Shown here one piece after another: positions 26,709 through 35,694 of a DNA stretch of 64,000 bases (within the stretch, counting starts at the first letter, position 1; the number at the start of each line of letters is the position of its first letter). Where the stretch lies: positions 18,863-82,862 of the forward strand of contig JBLWZN010000015.1 of assembly GCA_048266425.1 (NCBI GenBank), given 5' to 3'. A program made the position numbers and the translations under genes. This stretch comes from Cerina sp048266425. GTDB taxonomy: Bacteria > Bacteroidota > Bacteroidia > Flavobacteriales > Flavobacteriaceae. Under the pieces are notes generated by a model that saw only the letters and a list, made by a program, of their open reading frames with translations, did not search any database and was not told where the DNA came from.

Positions 26709-29033
26709 GTGGAGAAATATTTAAAATTATTGAATGAGGCCCAAAAGGCACCGGTACTTCATAAAGACGGACCCCTCATGGTCATTGCAGGGGCCGGGTC
26801 TGGCAAGACCCGGGTGCTTACCTACCGTATTGCATACCTTATGGATCAAGGGGTCGATGCCTTCAATATTCTCGCACTGACCTTTACCAACAAAGCGGCA
26901 AAGGAAATGAAGAAGCGTATTGCCGAAATCGTGGGTGCATCCGAGGCCAAGAATCTTTGGATGGGCACTTTCCATTCCGTTTTTGCCAAATTATTGCGAT
27001 TTGATGGGAGCAAGCTCGGGTTTCCCAGCAACTTCACCATTTACGATACCCAGGATTCCCAACGCCTTATCGCCTCGATCATCAAGGAAATGGGTCTGGA
27101 CAAGGATATTTATAAATTCAAGCAGGTCCAGAATCGCATTTCATCCTACAAAAACAACCTGATCACCGTTAAGGCCTATATGAACAACCCCGAACTGGTC
27201 GAGGCCGATGCCATGGCCAAAAGACCAAGGATGGGGGAAATCTATCAAAATTACGTGGACCGGTGCTTTAAGGCCGGAGCCATGGATTTTGACGATCTTT
27301 TATTGCGGACAAACGAACTGCTGACCCGGTTTCCCGAGGTTCTGGCCAAATATCAGGATCGGTTTCGGTATATTTTGGTGGATGAGTACCAAGATACAAA
27401 TCACTCCCAATACTTGATCGTCAAGGCACTCTCCGATAGGTATCAAAATATTTGTGTGGTGGGGGATGATGCCCAGAGTATTTATTCCTTCAGAGGGGCC
27501 AATATCAACAATATCCTCAATTTTCAACGGGACTACGAAAATGTGGGCATGTACCGATTGGAGCAGAACTATAGGTCCACAAAAAATATTGTGAACGCGG
27601 CCAACTCCATCATTGCCAAGAACAAGAATCAATTGGAGAAGGTGGTGTGGACCTCCAATGAGGAGGGCCCCGCGATAAAATTGCACCGGAGCGTCACCGA
27701 TGCCGAGGAAGGGCGCTTTGTAGCAGGCTCAATTTTTGAGAACCGGATGCAGCACCAGTTGCCCAATGGCAATTTTGCGGTACTTTACCGTACCAATTCC
27801 CAATCTAGGGCTATTGAGGATGCCCTTAGAAAAAGGGATATTCCATATAGGATTTACGGCGGACTTTCCTTTTACCAGCGCAAGGAGATCAAGGATATTC
27901 TTTCGTACCTGCGACTGGTAATAAATCCAAAGGATGAAGAAGCCCTTAAACGGGTCATCAATTTCCCCGCTAGGGGGATAGGGCAAACAACCATTGATCG
28001 ACTCGTTGTGGCTGCCAATCATTATGGGCGCTCCATATTTGAGGTGATGGAAAATTTGGACAAGATCGATCTTAAAATAAATTCGGGCACCAAACGTAAA
28101 TTGGACGATTTTGTTACCATGATCAAGAGTTTCCAGATCATGAACGAAGGTGCGGATGCCTTCACGCTTTCCGAACATGTGGCCAAAAAAACCGGTGTTT
28201 TGTTGGAGTTCAAAAAGGATGGCACCCCGGAGGGAATCGCCCGGATGGAGAATATTGAAGAACTGCTGAACGGGATCAAGGATTTTGTGGAAGGCCAAAA
28301 GGAACTGGCAGATGCCGCTGGGAGTATTTCAGAGTTTTTGGAAGATGTAGCCCTGGCCACAGATCTGGACAAGGATACCGGAGACGATGACCGTGTGGCA
28401 CTGATGACCATTCACCTCGCCAAGGGCTTGGAATTTCCTTACGTCTACATAGTGGGCATGGAAGAGGATCTCTTTCCTTCGGCCATGAGCATGAACACCC
28501 GCAGCGAACTGGAGGAGGAACGCCGCTTGTTCTATGTGGCACTCACCCGCGCAGAGCAGCAGGCCTATCTTACCTACGCGCAGAATAGGTATCGATGGGG
28601 TAAATTGGTAGATGCCGAACCTAGTAGGTTTATTGAGGAAATCGATGAAAAATATATCGAAAACCTGACCCCGGTAGATAACTACCGCTTTAAACCCATG
28701 ATCGATTCCGATATTTTTGGGGAAGTTGATAAAAGTAGATTTCGGCAGGACAAGCCTAAAAATGGTACGCCCCCAAGCCGGTTGAGCCCCAATGAGGCCC
28801 AATTGCGCAAACTTCGAAAATTAAAACCGGAACTGGCAACCCCGGTCGGGAACAAAAACACCATTGATCCCAATTTGGCGGAAGGTTCCCTGGTAAACCA
28901 TACCCGGTTTGGCCGTGGGAAGGTACTAAAGATCGAAGGTGTTGGAAATGACAAAAAGGCCGAAATTCAATTTGAGCATGGCGACATCAAAAAATTATTG
29001 TTGAGGTTTGCCAAGCTGGAAGTGATTTCGTAA
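26709..29033 (+). CDS. UvrD/PcrA/Rep-type ATP-dependent DNA helicase
   Basis: A 774-residue superfamily 1A helicase. It starts at a GTG (26709), since the frame is closed a few codons upstream and MEKYLKLLNEAQ is the usual beginning of flavobacterial homologues. Motifs in order: Walker A GAGSGKT (28-34), TFTNKAA, DEYQDTN (motif II), GDDAQSIYSFRGA (motif III), QNYRST (motif IV), and LMTIHLAKGLEFPYVYIVG with VALTRAEQQ near the end of 2A. The last 60 residues form a Tudor-like domain (VNHTRFGRGKVLKIEG), which in PcrA binds RNA polymerase. It acts in nucleotide excision repair and clearance of replication obstacles. Confidence 0.95.
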   Translation: MEKYLKLLNEAQKAPVLHKDGPLMVIAGAGSGKTRVLTYRIAYLMDQGVDAFNILALTFTNKAAKEMKKRIAEIVGASEAKNLWMGTFHSVFAKLLRFDGSKLGFPSNFTIYDTQDSQRLIASIIKEMGLDKDIYKFKQVQNRISSYKNNLITVKAYMNNPELVEADAMAKRPRMGEIYQNYVDRCFKAGAMDFDDLLLRTNELLTRFPEVLAKYQDRFRYILVDEYQDTNHSQYLIVKALSDRYQNICVVGDDAQSIYSFRGANINNILNFQRDYENVGMYRLEQNYRSTKNIVNAANSIIAKNKNQLEKVVWTSNEEGPAIKLHRSVTDAEEGRFVAGSIFENRMQHQLPNGNFAVLYRTNSQSRAIEDALRKRDIPYRIYGGLSFYQRKEIKDILSYLRLVINPKDEEALKRVINFPARGIGQTTIDRLVVAANHYGRSIFEVMENLDKIDLKINSGTKRKLDDFVTMIKSFQIMNEGADAFTLSEHVAKKTGVLLEFKKDGTPEGIARMENIEELLNGIKDFVEGQKELADAAGSISEFLEDVALATDLDKDTGDDDRVALMTIHLAKGLEFPYVYIVGMEEDLFPSAMSMNTRSELEEERRLFYVALTRAEQQAYLTYAQNRYRWGKLVDAEPSRFIEEIDEKYIENLTPVDNYRFKPMIDSDIFGEVDKSRFRQDKPKNGTPPSRLSPNEAQLRKLRKLKPELATPVGNKNTIDPNLAEGSLVNHTRFGRGKVLKIEGVGNDKKAEIQFEHGDIKKLLLRFAKLEVIS

Positions 29034-29099
29034 ATAGCATTAACAATCAATCTTGCTCTTTCATATTTGACCTAACGAGTTCTATAAATTGAAATACAT

Positions 29100-32000
29100 A
29101 TGCAAAAATTCCTTTTTATTGGTATAGCGCTTCTGATAGTTGCCTGTTCCAACGAACCTAAAATTCCGACCGAAAACCCTTTGGTAAAAAGGGACACGGT
29201 AAACGTAGCCCAAAGGGCAAAGGAAATTCGTCAAAACACGGCCGCCAAGGTAGCGGATGGGCTAACATTGTCACTTTGGGCCTCGGATTCCTTGGCTCCT
29301 GATCCCATCGCTCTGTCCATTGACGATAAGGGAGACGTTTACCTTACAAGAACCAATAGGCAAAAGAATTCGGAATTTGATATTAGGGGACATCAAGATT
29401 GGATGACAGAATCCATAGGCCTTAAATCCGTGGAAGAACGAAGGGCTTTTTTACATAAAACCTTTGCACCCGAAAAAAGTGCGGAGAACGAGTGGTTAAA
29501 AGACCTTAATGGGGACGGGGTGCACGACTGGAAGGACCTTACCGTAGAACGGGAGGAAATTTGGAAATTGGAAGATACGGATGCGGATGGTCACGCGGAT
29601 AAGGCTTCCCGAATCTTTAACGACTTGCACGAGGAAATAACCGATGTGGCAGGCGCCTTGTTGGTCCGGAAAAACGATGTATTTCTGGGAGCCGCCCCTG
29701 ATATGTGGCGTTTACAGGATAAGAACGGGGACGGGGTATTGGAAGACAAGACATCCATTGTCCATGGGTTTGGTATTCATATTGGGTTTGGTGGCCACGG
29801 CATGTCCGGTGCCGTAGAAGGTCCGGATGGCAAGATCTATTGGGGAATAGGGGATATAGGGGCAAATCTTACCGCCTTGGATGGTAGCACCTATGAATAC
29901 CCCAATGAAGGGGTAATCGTGAGATCCAATCCGGATGGGAGCGATTTTGAAGTTTTTGCACATGGACTCAGGAACACCCACGAATTCGTTTTTGACAAAT
30001 ACGGCAACATCATTAGTTCGGACAATGATGGCGACCATGCAGGAGAGAGCGAACGTTTGGTTTATATTGTAGATGGTTCGGATGCCGGATGGCGGGCCAA
30101 TTGGCAATATGGAAAATATACAGATCCCAAGAACAACGGCTACAATGTTTGGATGGACGAAAACATGTACAGTGCTAGGTGGGACGGGCAAGCCGCTTAT
30201 TTTATTCCGCCGATAAGAAACTACCATAACGGTCCAACGGGAATGGTCTATAATCCGGGTACCGCCTTGGGCTCTAAATGGAAAAACAGCTTTTTTCTTG
30301 TTGAGTTCGTCGGTAACCCCACCCGATCCCACATTTGGAACTTTACGTTGAAGCCCGATGGGGCCTCGTTTGTATTTGACAAGGAAACGGATGTCCTGAG
30401 CGGTATTCTACCTACCGGAATCCGCTTTGGACCGGACGGTGCCCTCTACGTTGCCGATTGGATCAATGGGTGGAACACCAAGAATTACGGCAGGGTATGG
30501 AAATTGGACGTGGATGCCGCGGATAATGACCTGGCCGAGGAACGTAAAAAAACCGAAAGCCTTATGCAGTTGGATTATGGGGAGCAATCTGTTGACGAAT
30601 TGTACGATCTACTTTTTTATGCGGATATGCGCATTCGGCAGAAAGCTCAATTTGAGTTGGCAAATAGGGGAAGGAAGGGAGGAGAAGTTTTTAAAAAGGC
30701 CATTGCACAAAGAAAAAATCAACTGGCCCGCATACACGGCATTTGGGGCTTGGGCCAATTGGCCGCCCAGGACGCTTCCTATGCGGAGAACTTTATCCCG
30801 TTGTTGGAAGATTATGACCCCGAGATAATAGCCCAGGCAGAAAAAGTTATCGGTGATGTAAAATACACCCAAGCTGGTGAACAACTTGTACCCTTATTGG
30901 AAAATAAAAATGCACGGGTTCAGTTTTTTGCCGCACAAGCCTTGGGTCGAATTAAGTTCAAGGAAGCAGCTACCCCAATACTGACCATGTTGGAAAAGAA
31001 CGACGACAAGGATCTTTACCTAAGATATGCCGGGGTATTGGCCCTATCGCGCATCGGGGACATAGATCCCATTATCGCCTTGACGGGAAATCCGAACAAA
31101 TCATTGCGATTGGCAGCGGTATTGGTACTTAGGAAGTTGAGAAGCCCCTATGTTGCCAAATTTCTGAATGACGAGGACGAGTACATAGTGACCGAGGCCG
31201 CGAGGGCCATCAACGACGACCTGTCCATCGAATCCGCACTACCCCAATTGGCAGCGGTGTTGGGAGAGGTTAAATTTACTTCGGAACCCTTATTGAGAAG
31301 GGCGATCAATGCCTGTCTTAGGGTAGGAGGCGACCAAGAAATGAAGTTGCTGATCGATTTTGCCAACCGAAAGGATATACCTGCGGAGCTTAGGGCAGAG
31401 GCTTTAGCCACCCTGGGCGTTTGGGCAAATCCATCACCATTGGATAGGGTAGATGGTAGATACAGGGGTGAAATAAAACGGGATGCCGGCCCGGTAGTTG
31501 CCAAGGTAAAGGCAAATATGAAAAATTTCCTTCAGGAAAAGGACCCGGTGGTCTTGGTAGCCATTGCACAGATGTTGGGCAACTTGGGTATTTCCGACTA
31601 CAATTCCGATTTGGCCCACATATTTATAACCAACGTAAACCCGGATGTACGGTCGGCAATGCTCCTCGCCTTAGGTCAATTAAACTTCAAGGATATGGAA
31701 CCTTTGGTGAAAAAGGGAATGGGGGATAAGGATCAGGAAGTTAGGACCACAGCGGTAGGCTTGATCAGTGAATTGGACATTTCCAAAGAAAAGCTCCCAT
31801 CGGTAATAGACCCAATATTCAAAAGCGGAACTACTAGGGAACAACAAGAAGTACTCCATGTTTTGGGCGGGCTGCCTATAGAGAAAAGCGCCCCCGTTTT
31901 GGAAGGATTATTGGACCAATTGGCCAAAGGGAAGCTCTCACCGGATATTACCTTGGACCTTATGGAAGCTGTTAATGCGACAAAATCCGCAGCTTTGATC

Positions 32001-32480
32001 GCACGCTTGGCTCCCTTGGAGAAAAATGGGACAACGGTAGATGCTTTTAAGGAAACACTTTATGGAGGAAATGGACGTCAGGGCTGGAACTATTTTATGA
32101 ACAGCAGTGCGGGCCAATGTGCCCGTTGCCATTCCATAAACGGCCAAGGAGGTACGGTTGGACCTCCATTGCAACATATTGGATCTAATTTGAGCAGGGA
32201 ACAAATACTACAGGCGATGATCGAGCCAAGTGCACGATTGGCCCCGGGCTATGGATCGGTTACCTTGGAACTCAAGGACGGACAAAAAGTAACGGGAGTA
32301 CTATTGGAAGAACGCAAGGACGAATTGATCTTGCAAACATCGCAGGCAGAACCTTTGGAAGTTCCATTCGCAAGAATTGTAAAACGCACCAATATTCCAT
32401 CAAGTATGCCCCCCATGGGCAGTGTTATGTCCAAAAGGGAAATAAGGGATATGGTAGAGTTCTTGGCTAATATGAAGTAG
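29100..32480 (+). CDS. Large lipoprotein with beta-propeller, HEAT repeats and cytochrome c domain (PVC-type)
   Basis: An 1126-residue lipoprotein (lipobox IVAC, Cys16). Order of domains: an N-terminal membrane-bound-dehydrogenase-like beta-propeller (about 50-470), HEAT-like repeats (about 500-960), then a cytochrome c domain with one haem site, CARCH (Cys1007, Cys1010, His1011), and a C-terminal beta domain. This matches the family called PVC-type haem-binding CxxCH protein, thought to be a sugar or alcohol dehydrogenase, though substrates are unknown. Calcium-loop-like DxDxDG runs (DLNGDGVHDW, DTDADGHAD, DKNGDGVLED, DNDGD) occur within the propeller. It is likely attached to the outer membrane. 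It lies 67 bases after the helicase gene, with no obvious link to it. Confidence 0.88.
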   Translation: MQKFLFIGIALLIVACSNEPKIPTENPLVKRDTVNVAQRAKEIRQNTAAKVADGLTLSLWASDSLAPDPIALSIDDKGDVYLTRTNRQKNSEFDIRGHQDWMTESIGLKSVEERRAFLHKTFAPEKSAENEWLKDLNGDGVHDWKDLTVEREEIWKLEDTDADGHADKASRIFNDLHEEITDVAGALLVRKNDVFLGAAPDMWRLQDKNGDGVLEDKTSIVHGFGIHIGFGGHGMSGAVEGPDGKIYWGIGDIGANLTALDGSTYEYPNEGVIVRSNPDGSDFEVFAHGLRNTHEFVFDKYGNIISSDNDGDHAGESERLVYIVDGSDAGWRANWQYGKYTDPKNNGYNVWMDENMYSARWDGQAAYFIPPIRNYHNGPTGMVYNPGTALGSKWKNSFFLVEFVGNPTRSHIWNFTLKPDGASFVFDKETDVLSGILPTGIRFGPDGALYVADWINGWNTKNYGRVWKLDVDAADNDLAEERKKTESLMQLDYGEQSVDELYDLLFYADMRIRQKAQFELANRGRKGGEVFKKAIAQRKNQLARIHGIWGLGQLAAQDASYAENFIPLLEDYDPEIIAQAEKVIGDVKYTQAGEQLVPLLENKNARVQFFAAQALGRIKFKEAATPILTMLEKNDDKDLYLRYAGVLALSRIGDIDPIIALTGNPNKSLRLAAVLVLRKLRSPYVAKFLNDEDEYIVTEAARAINDDLSIESALPQLAAVLGEVKFTSEPLLRRAINACLRVGGDQEMKLLIDFANRKDIPAELRAEALATLGVWANPSPLDRVDGRYRGEIKRDAGPVVAKVKANMKNFLQEKDPVVLVAIAQMLGNLGISDYNSDLAHIFITNVNPDVRSAMLLALGQLNFKDMEPLVKKGMGDKDQEVRTTAVGLISELDISKEKLPSVIDPIFKSGTTREQQEVLHVLGGLPIEKSAPVLEGLLDQLAKGKLSPDITLDLMEAVNATKSAALIARLAPLEKNGTTVDAFKETLYGGNGRQGWNYFMNSSAGQCARCHSINGQGGTVGPPLQHIGSNLSREQILQAMIEPSARLAPGYGSVTLELKDGQKVTGVLLEERKDELILQTSQAEPLEVPFARIVKRTNIPSSMPPMGSVMSKREIRDMVEFLANMK

Positions 32481-32502
32481 GGGCAAAAGCAATATCTAAA
32501 TT

Positions 32503-33123
32503 ATGGCAGAGTTTATTAAAATATATCCAGAGAATCCCAATCCCAAGGAAATTAAGAGGGCAGTGGACATTTTGCGCAAGGGAGGATTGGTCATTTACCC
32601 TACGGACACGGTTTATGGTTTGGGCTGTGATATCACCAATACCAAAGCTTTGGAACGGATAGCCAGAATTAAGGGAATGAAGCTTGCTAAGGCCAATTGG
32701 TCCTTTGTCTGTGCCGATTTGAGCAACCTATCCGACTATGTAAGGCAAATTGATACCCCAACCTTTAAAATATTAAAGCGGGCACTACCAGGCCCTTATA
32801 CTTTTATTCTACCAGGCAACAATAGCCTTCCTAAGGAATTTAAGAAGAAAAAGACCGTAGGTATTCGGGTTCCGGACAATGCAGTGGCGAGAGCTTTGGT
32901 GACCGGATTGGGAAATCCCATTGTATCGACCTCCATTCGTGATGAAGATGAATTGTTGGAATATACCACCGACCCGGAGCTTATATTTGAAAAATGGGAA
33001 AAGTTGGTGGACTTGGTAATCGATGGGGGATATGGCGATAACGTGGCCTCCACGGTAATCGACCTTTCGGAACAAGAGCCCATTGTGATACGGGAGGGCA
33101 AGGGAAGCCTAGATGTTTTATAA
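32503..33123 (+). CDS. L-threonylcarbamoyladenylate synthase (TsaC/Sua5/YrdC)
   Basis: A 206-residue YrdC-domain protein. It makes threonylcarbamoyl-AMP from threonine, bicarbonate and ATP, for the t6A37 modification of tRNAs that read ANN codons. The nucleotide/substrate pocket is seen in GGLVIYPTDTVYGLGCD (about 27-43), in the segment PGPYTFIL around residue 96, and in GIRVPDN and PIVSTS. It has the length of short TsaC, without the C-terminal Sua5 domain. The usual KR pair of the TsaC pocket reads KGMKLAK here. It is followed directly by a bidirectional terminator. Confidence 0.93.
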   Translation: MAEFIKIYPENPNPKEIKRAVDILRKGGLVIYPTDTVYGLGCDITNTKALERIARIKGMKLAKANWSFVCADLSNLSDYVRQIDTPTFKILKRALPGPYTFILPGNNSLPKEFKKKKTVGIRVPDNAVARALVTGLGNPIVSTSIRDEDELLEYTTDPELIFEKWEKLVDLVIDGGYGDNVASTVIDLSEQEPIVIREGKGSLDVL

Positions 33124-33143
33124 ACGGAAATTATATTTTGGGA

Positions 33144-33181
33144 TAAAAAAAAGCCCCGACAGTAATTGTCAGGGCTTTTTT
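33144..33181. terminator. Bidirectional terminator between tsaC-like gene and ompA-like gene
   Basis: AAGCCCCGACA pairs with TGTCAGGGCTT around a short loop, with an A run before and a T run after, so it can work in both directions between these convergent genes. Confidence 0.88.
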
Positions 33182-33198
33182 AGATCTAAAAAATCTTA

Positions 33199-34059
33199 TT
33201 AATTTATTTTTGGGTCTTTCATACCCTCTTCGATCATGCTATAGAACTGGTCGATTTTTGGAAGTACTACGATACGTGTTCTTCTGTTTTTCGCCCTGTC
33301 GGCAGCGTTGTCATTAGCGACCAATGGAATATACTCACTTCTACCGGCGGCTGTCATACGCTTTGGATCAACTCCATAATCGTTTTGAAGTACCCTTACA
33401 ACTGCGGTTGCACGTTTAACGCTCAAGTCCCAGTTATCCAACAAGACCCCTTTTCTGTAAGGAACGTTATCGGTATGGCCTTCTACCATAAATTCAAAAT
33501 CGGGCTTGTTGTTTACAACCTTGGCTACCTTGCCCAAGACCTCTTTGGCACGGCTAGTAACATTGTAGCTACCACTACTGAACAATAATTTGTCGGAAAT
33601 GGACACGAAAACAACTCCTTTTTCAACACTGATTTCGATATCGGTATCGTCCATATTGCCAAGAACTCCCTTTAAACTTTGTACCAAGGATAGATTCACG
33701 GAATCCCTTCTGGTAATGGCGTTCTGTAACTTTCTTATGGTAAGGTCTTTTTCCTGAAGGCTTTCCAAGGATTTCTCCAAGTTTGCAGCGCCTTTGGAAG
33801 TAAGGGTAGTCAGGTTTCCCATATTGTTGATGAGCTCCTGATTGTTGGCCTTAAGGAAATTATTTTGATCTTCTAATGCTTTTAAACGGGAAGCGTTTGT
33901 CGCTTTCTCAGACAAACAGTCGTTCAATTTAACCGTTGCAGAATTCAACAAATCTTGAGTTGACTTTTGCTTGGCCTCCAAATCAGCATATTTCTTTTGT
34001 GATACGCAAGAGGACAACAATAAAGCAGCCCCTAAACATCCTAAAATTATTTTCTTCAT
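33199..34059 (-). CDS. OmpA family peptidoglycan-binding lipoprotein
   Basis: A 286-residue lipoprotein (lipobox LSSC, Cys18). Residues 25-125 form a coiled coil (QKKYADLEAKQKSTQDLL onwards). The OmpA-like domain (about 150-275) has the intact peptidoglycan-binding pattern: GHTDNVPY with the key Asp, then DNWDLSVKRATAVVRVL with the key Arg. It should tether the outer membrane to peptidoglycan. It is a paralogue of the gene at 25641, which has lost the Asp. A TAATTTTG box (34108-34101) lies about 42 bases upstream and a possible CAAA (-33) element further out, but the spacing is wide. Confidence 0.93.
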   Translation of the reverse strand: MKKIILGCLGAALLLSSCVSQKKYADLEAKQKSTQDLLNSATVKLNDCLSEKATNASRLKALEDQNNFLKANNQELINNMGNLTTLTSKGAANLEKSLESLQEKDLTIRKLQNAITRRDSVNLSLVQSLKGVLGNMDDTDIEISVEKGVVFVSISDKLLFSSGSYNVTSRAKEVLGKVAKVVNNKPDFEFMVEGHTDNVPYRKGVLLDNWDLSVKRATAVVRVLQNDYGVDPKRMTAAGRSEYIPLVANDNAADRAKNRRTRIVVLPKIDQFYSMIEEGMKDPKIN

Positions 34060-34141
34060 AATTGTAACTGTATTTTTATTTACTGTTTGTTAATCGGTTG
34101 CAAAATTAGCCAAAATGTAATGCACCATGAGTGCAAATTAG

Positions 34142-35146
34142 TTAATCTTTTACTAAAATGTTAAATTTTTTTATATGATTAACAAAATGGGACCAAACGA
34201 TGGATTTTGTGGCGTAGTACTTTAACATAAAATTGGTTTTTTCACGCTTGTGGTACATTTTTTTGAAATGTCTATAGAAACTAGCATGTGCCCGTATGAT
34301 CGCAAAACAGTGGTTGCCCTTTAGCTGGAAAATAAATCTCAATCCCGCAATTCCATCCAATAGCAATCTCATGAAAATAATTGGAAAGGCTTTTTTTCGA
34401 GGCAGGTTTTTGGTGATGGAGTAAAGCGAATTCCTGAAATTGAGATACGTTTTTTTCGGGTTCATATTGCTCAGGGTAGAACCGCCAAGGTGGTACACAT
34501 GGGATGTTCCTACATAGAAAACCTTATGCCCATGGTTTTGTGCCCTCCAACAAAGATCTACCTCTTCCTGATGGGCAAAATAATCCTCGTCAAAGCCTCC
34601 TAATTCCCTAAACACCTCACTTTTGATAAACATACACGCCCCTGTGGCCCAAAAGATTTCCGTGATATCGTCATATTGCCCACAGTCCTTTTCCAAGGCT
34701 TGGAAAATACGGCCTCGGCAGAAGGGGTAGCCCAACTGATCGATAAACCCACCGGCGGCCCCGGCGTATTCAAAGTAATCCCTTCGTTTTAAGTCCAGGA
34801 TTTTCGGCTGTAGAATGGCGGCCTGGGGAAAATCGCGAATGGCCTTTTTTATCGCTACCAGCCAATCCTTGGTAACTTCGACATCGGAATTCAGCAAACA
34901 AAAGATATCCGCATTTACGGACTTTAATGCGTCGTTATAACCCTTGGAAAACCCTCCATTTATCGGGTTTTGTATAATTTTAATGGTGGGATAGGCAGAT
35001 CTGACGAATGCCACGGACCCATCGGAAGAAGCGTTGTCGGCGACATAAATATCGGCATCCCCCGAATGTTCAATGATTGATGGCAAGTATTCCCTTAAAA
35101 GGGCTTCCCCGTTCCAATTAAGTATGACGATCGCTATTTTTGGCAT
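34142..35146 (-). CDS. Family 2 glycosyltransferase
   Basis: A 334-residue GT-A glycosyltransferase. The N-terminal nucleotide-sugar domain is clear: VILNWNGEALLREYL, VADNASSDGS (about 35-45) and the metal-binding LLNSDVEV (DxD-like SDV, about 85). Acceptor-side motifs include ATGACMFIKSEVF and EEVDLCWRAQNHG (the ED/E motif around 190-205). This resembles rhamnosyltransferase-like GT2 enzymes that act in cell surface polysaccharide assembly. The C-terminus is basic and amphipathic, suggesting membrane association. It follows the HsdR-N gene by 75 bases on the same strand, but there is no obvious functional link. Confidence 0.9.
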   Translation of the reverse strand: MPKIAIVILNWNGEALLREYLPSIIEHSGDADIYVADNASSDGSVAFVRSAYPTIKIIQNPINGGFSKGYNDALKSVNADIFCLLNSDVEVTKDWLVAIKKAIRDFPQAAILQPKILDLKRRDYFEYAGAAGGFIDQLGYPFCRGRIFQALEKDCGQYDDITEIFWATGACMFIKSEVFRELGGFDEDYFAHQEEVDLCWRAQNHGHKVFYVGTSHVYHLGGSTLSNMNPKKTYLNFRNSLYSITKNLPRKKAFPIIFMRLLLDGIAGLRFIFQLKGNHCFAIIRAHASFYRHFKKMYHKREKTNFMLKYYATKSIVWSHFVNHIKKFNILVKD

Positions 35147-35221
35147 TGAAACAAGGCTGAATTCATTCCGGCTGGAATCGATTTTATTGGAATAATGATA
35201 CTACTTTTTGAAGCCCACAAA

Positions 35222-35668
35222 TTAACGGCTAAAATCAGGAAGTTGCCTTAAAAATGTATATTTTTCTTCTTCAAAGTCCATTTTGCAATAAAAATGTTCC
35301 AATCCATTGCTTACCATTAGATAATTTGCCCTTAATTTCATATTGTACTTCGCAATTTGATCAAAAACGGCTTGATTGATTTTGGTTCCGGGGGATTTAC
35401 ATTCCACCAGAATTTCTATGCTCGCATCCGGATTGAAAACCACAATATCGTATCTTTTTTTTAAGCCGTTCAGCTGTAACTGCTTTTCTACATTGACAAG
35501 GCTTTGGGGGTAATTTTTGTCGTTTATCAATTGATGGACGATATGCTGTCGCACCCATTCTTCAGGTTGGAGTACAACGAACTTTTTACGGATCACATCA
35601 AAAATGTGGATTTTATTTTCGCTATTTTTGAATCGAAAGCTATAAGTGGGAAAGTTCAATTGCCGCAT
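35222..35668 (-). CDS. Standalone HsdR N-terminal-domain (PD-(D/E)xK fold) protein
   Basis: A 148-residue protein that matches the N-terminal nuclease-fold domain of type I restriction HsdR subunits. The catalytic-type pattern is visible: Asp in KKRYDIVVF, then VECKSP (the ExK part). No methylase or specificity gene is nearby, so it is not part of a restriction system. A protein like this, next to and divergent from holA, is in my recollection a stable arrangement in Bacteroidota, which suggests a housekeeping role in DNA metabolism. The two start codons are only 26 bases apart. Confidence 0.85.
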   Translation of the reverse strand: MRQLNFPTYSFRFKNSENKIHIFDVIRKKFVVLQPEEWVRQHIVHQLINDKNYPQSLVNVEKQLQLNGLKKRYDIVVFNPDASIEILVECKSPGTKINQAVFDQIAKYNMKLRANYLMVSNGLEHFYCKMDFEEEKYTFLRQLPDFSR

Positions 35669-35694
35669 GGCGCAAATTTGATGATTTTTTTTGG

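Noticed and set aside
35222..35668. Type I restriction system
   Set aside because: Only the HsdR N-terminal fold is present; there is no HsdM, HsdS or helicase part anywhere in the window.
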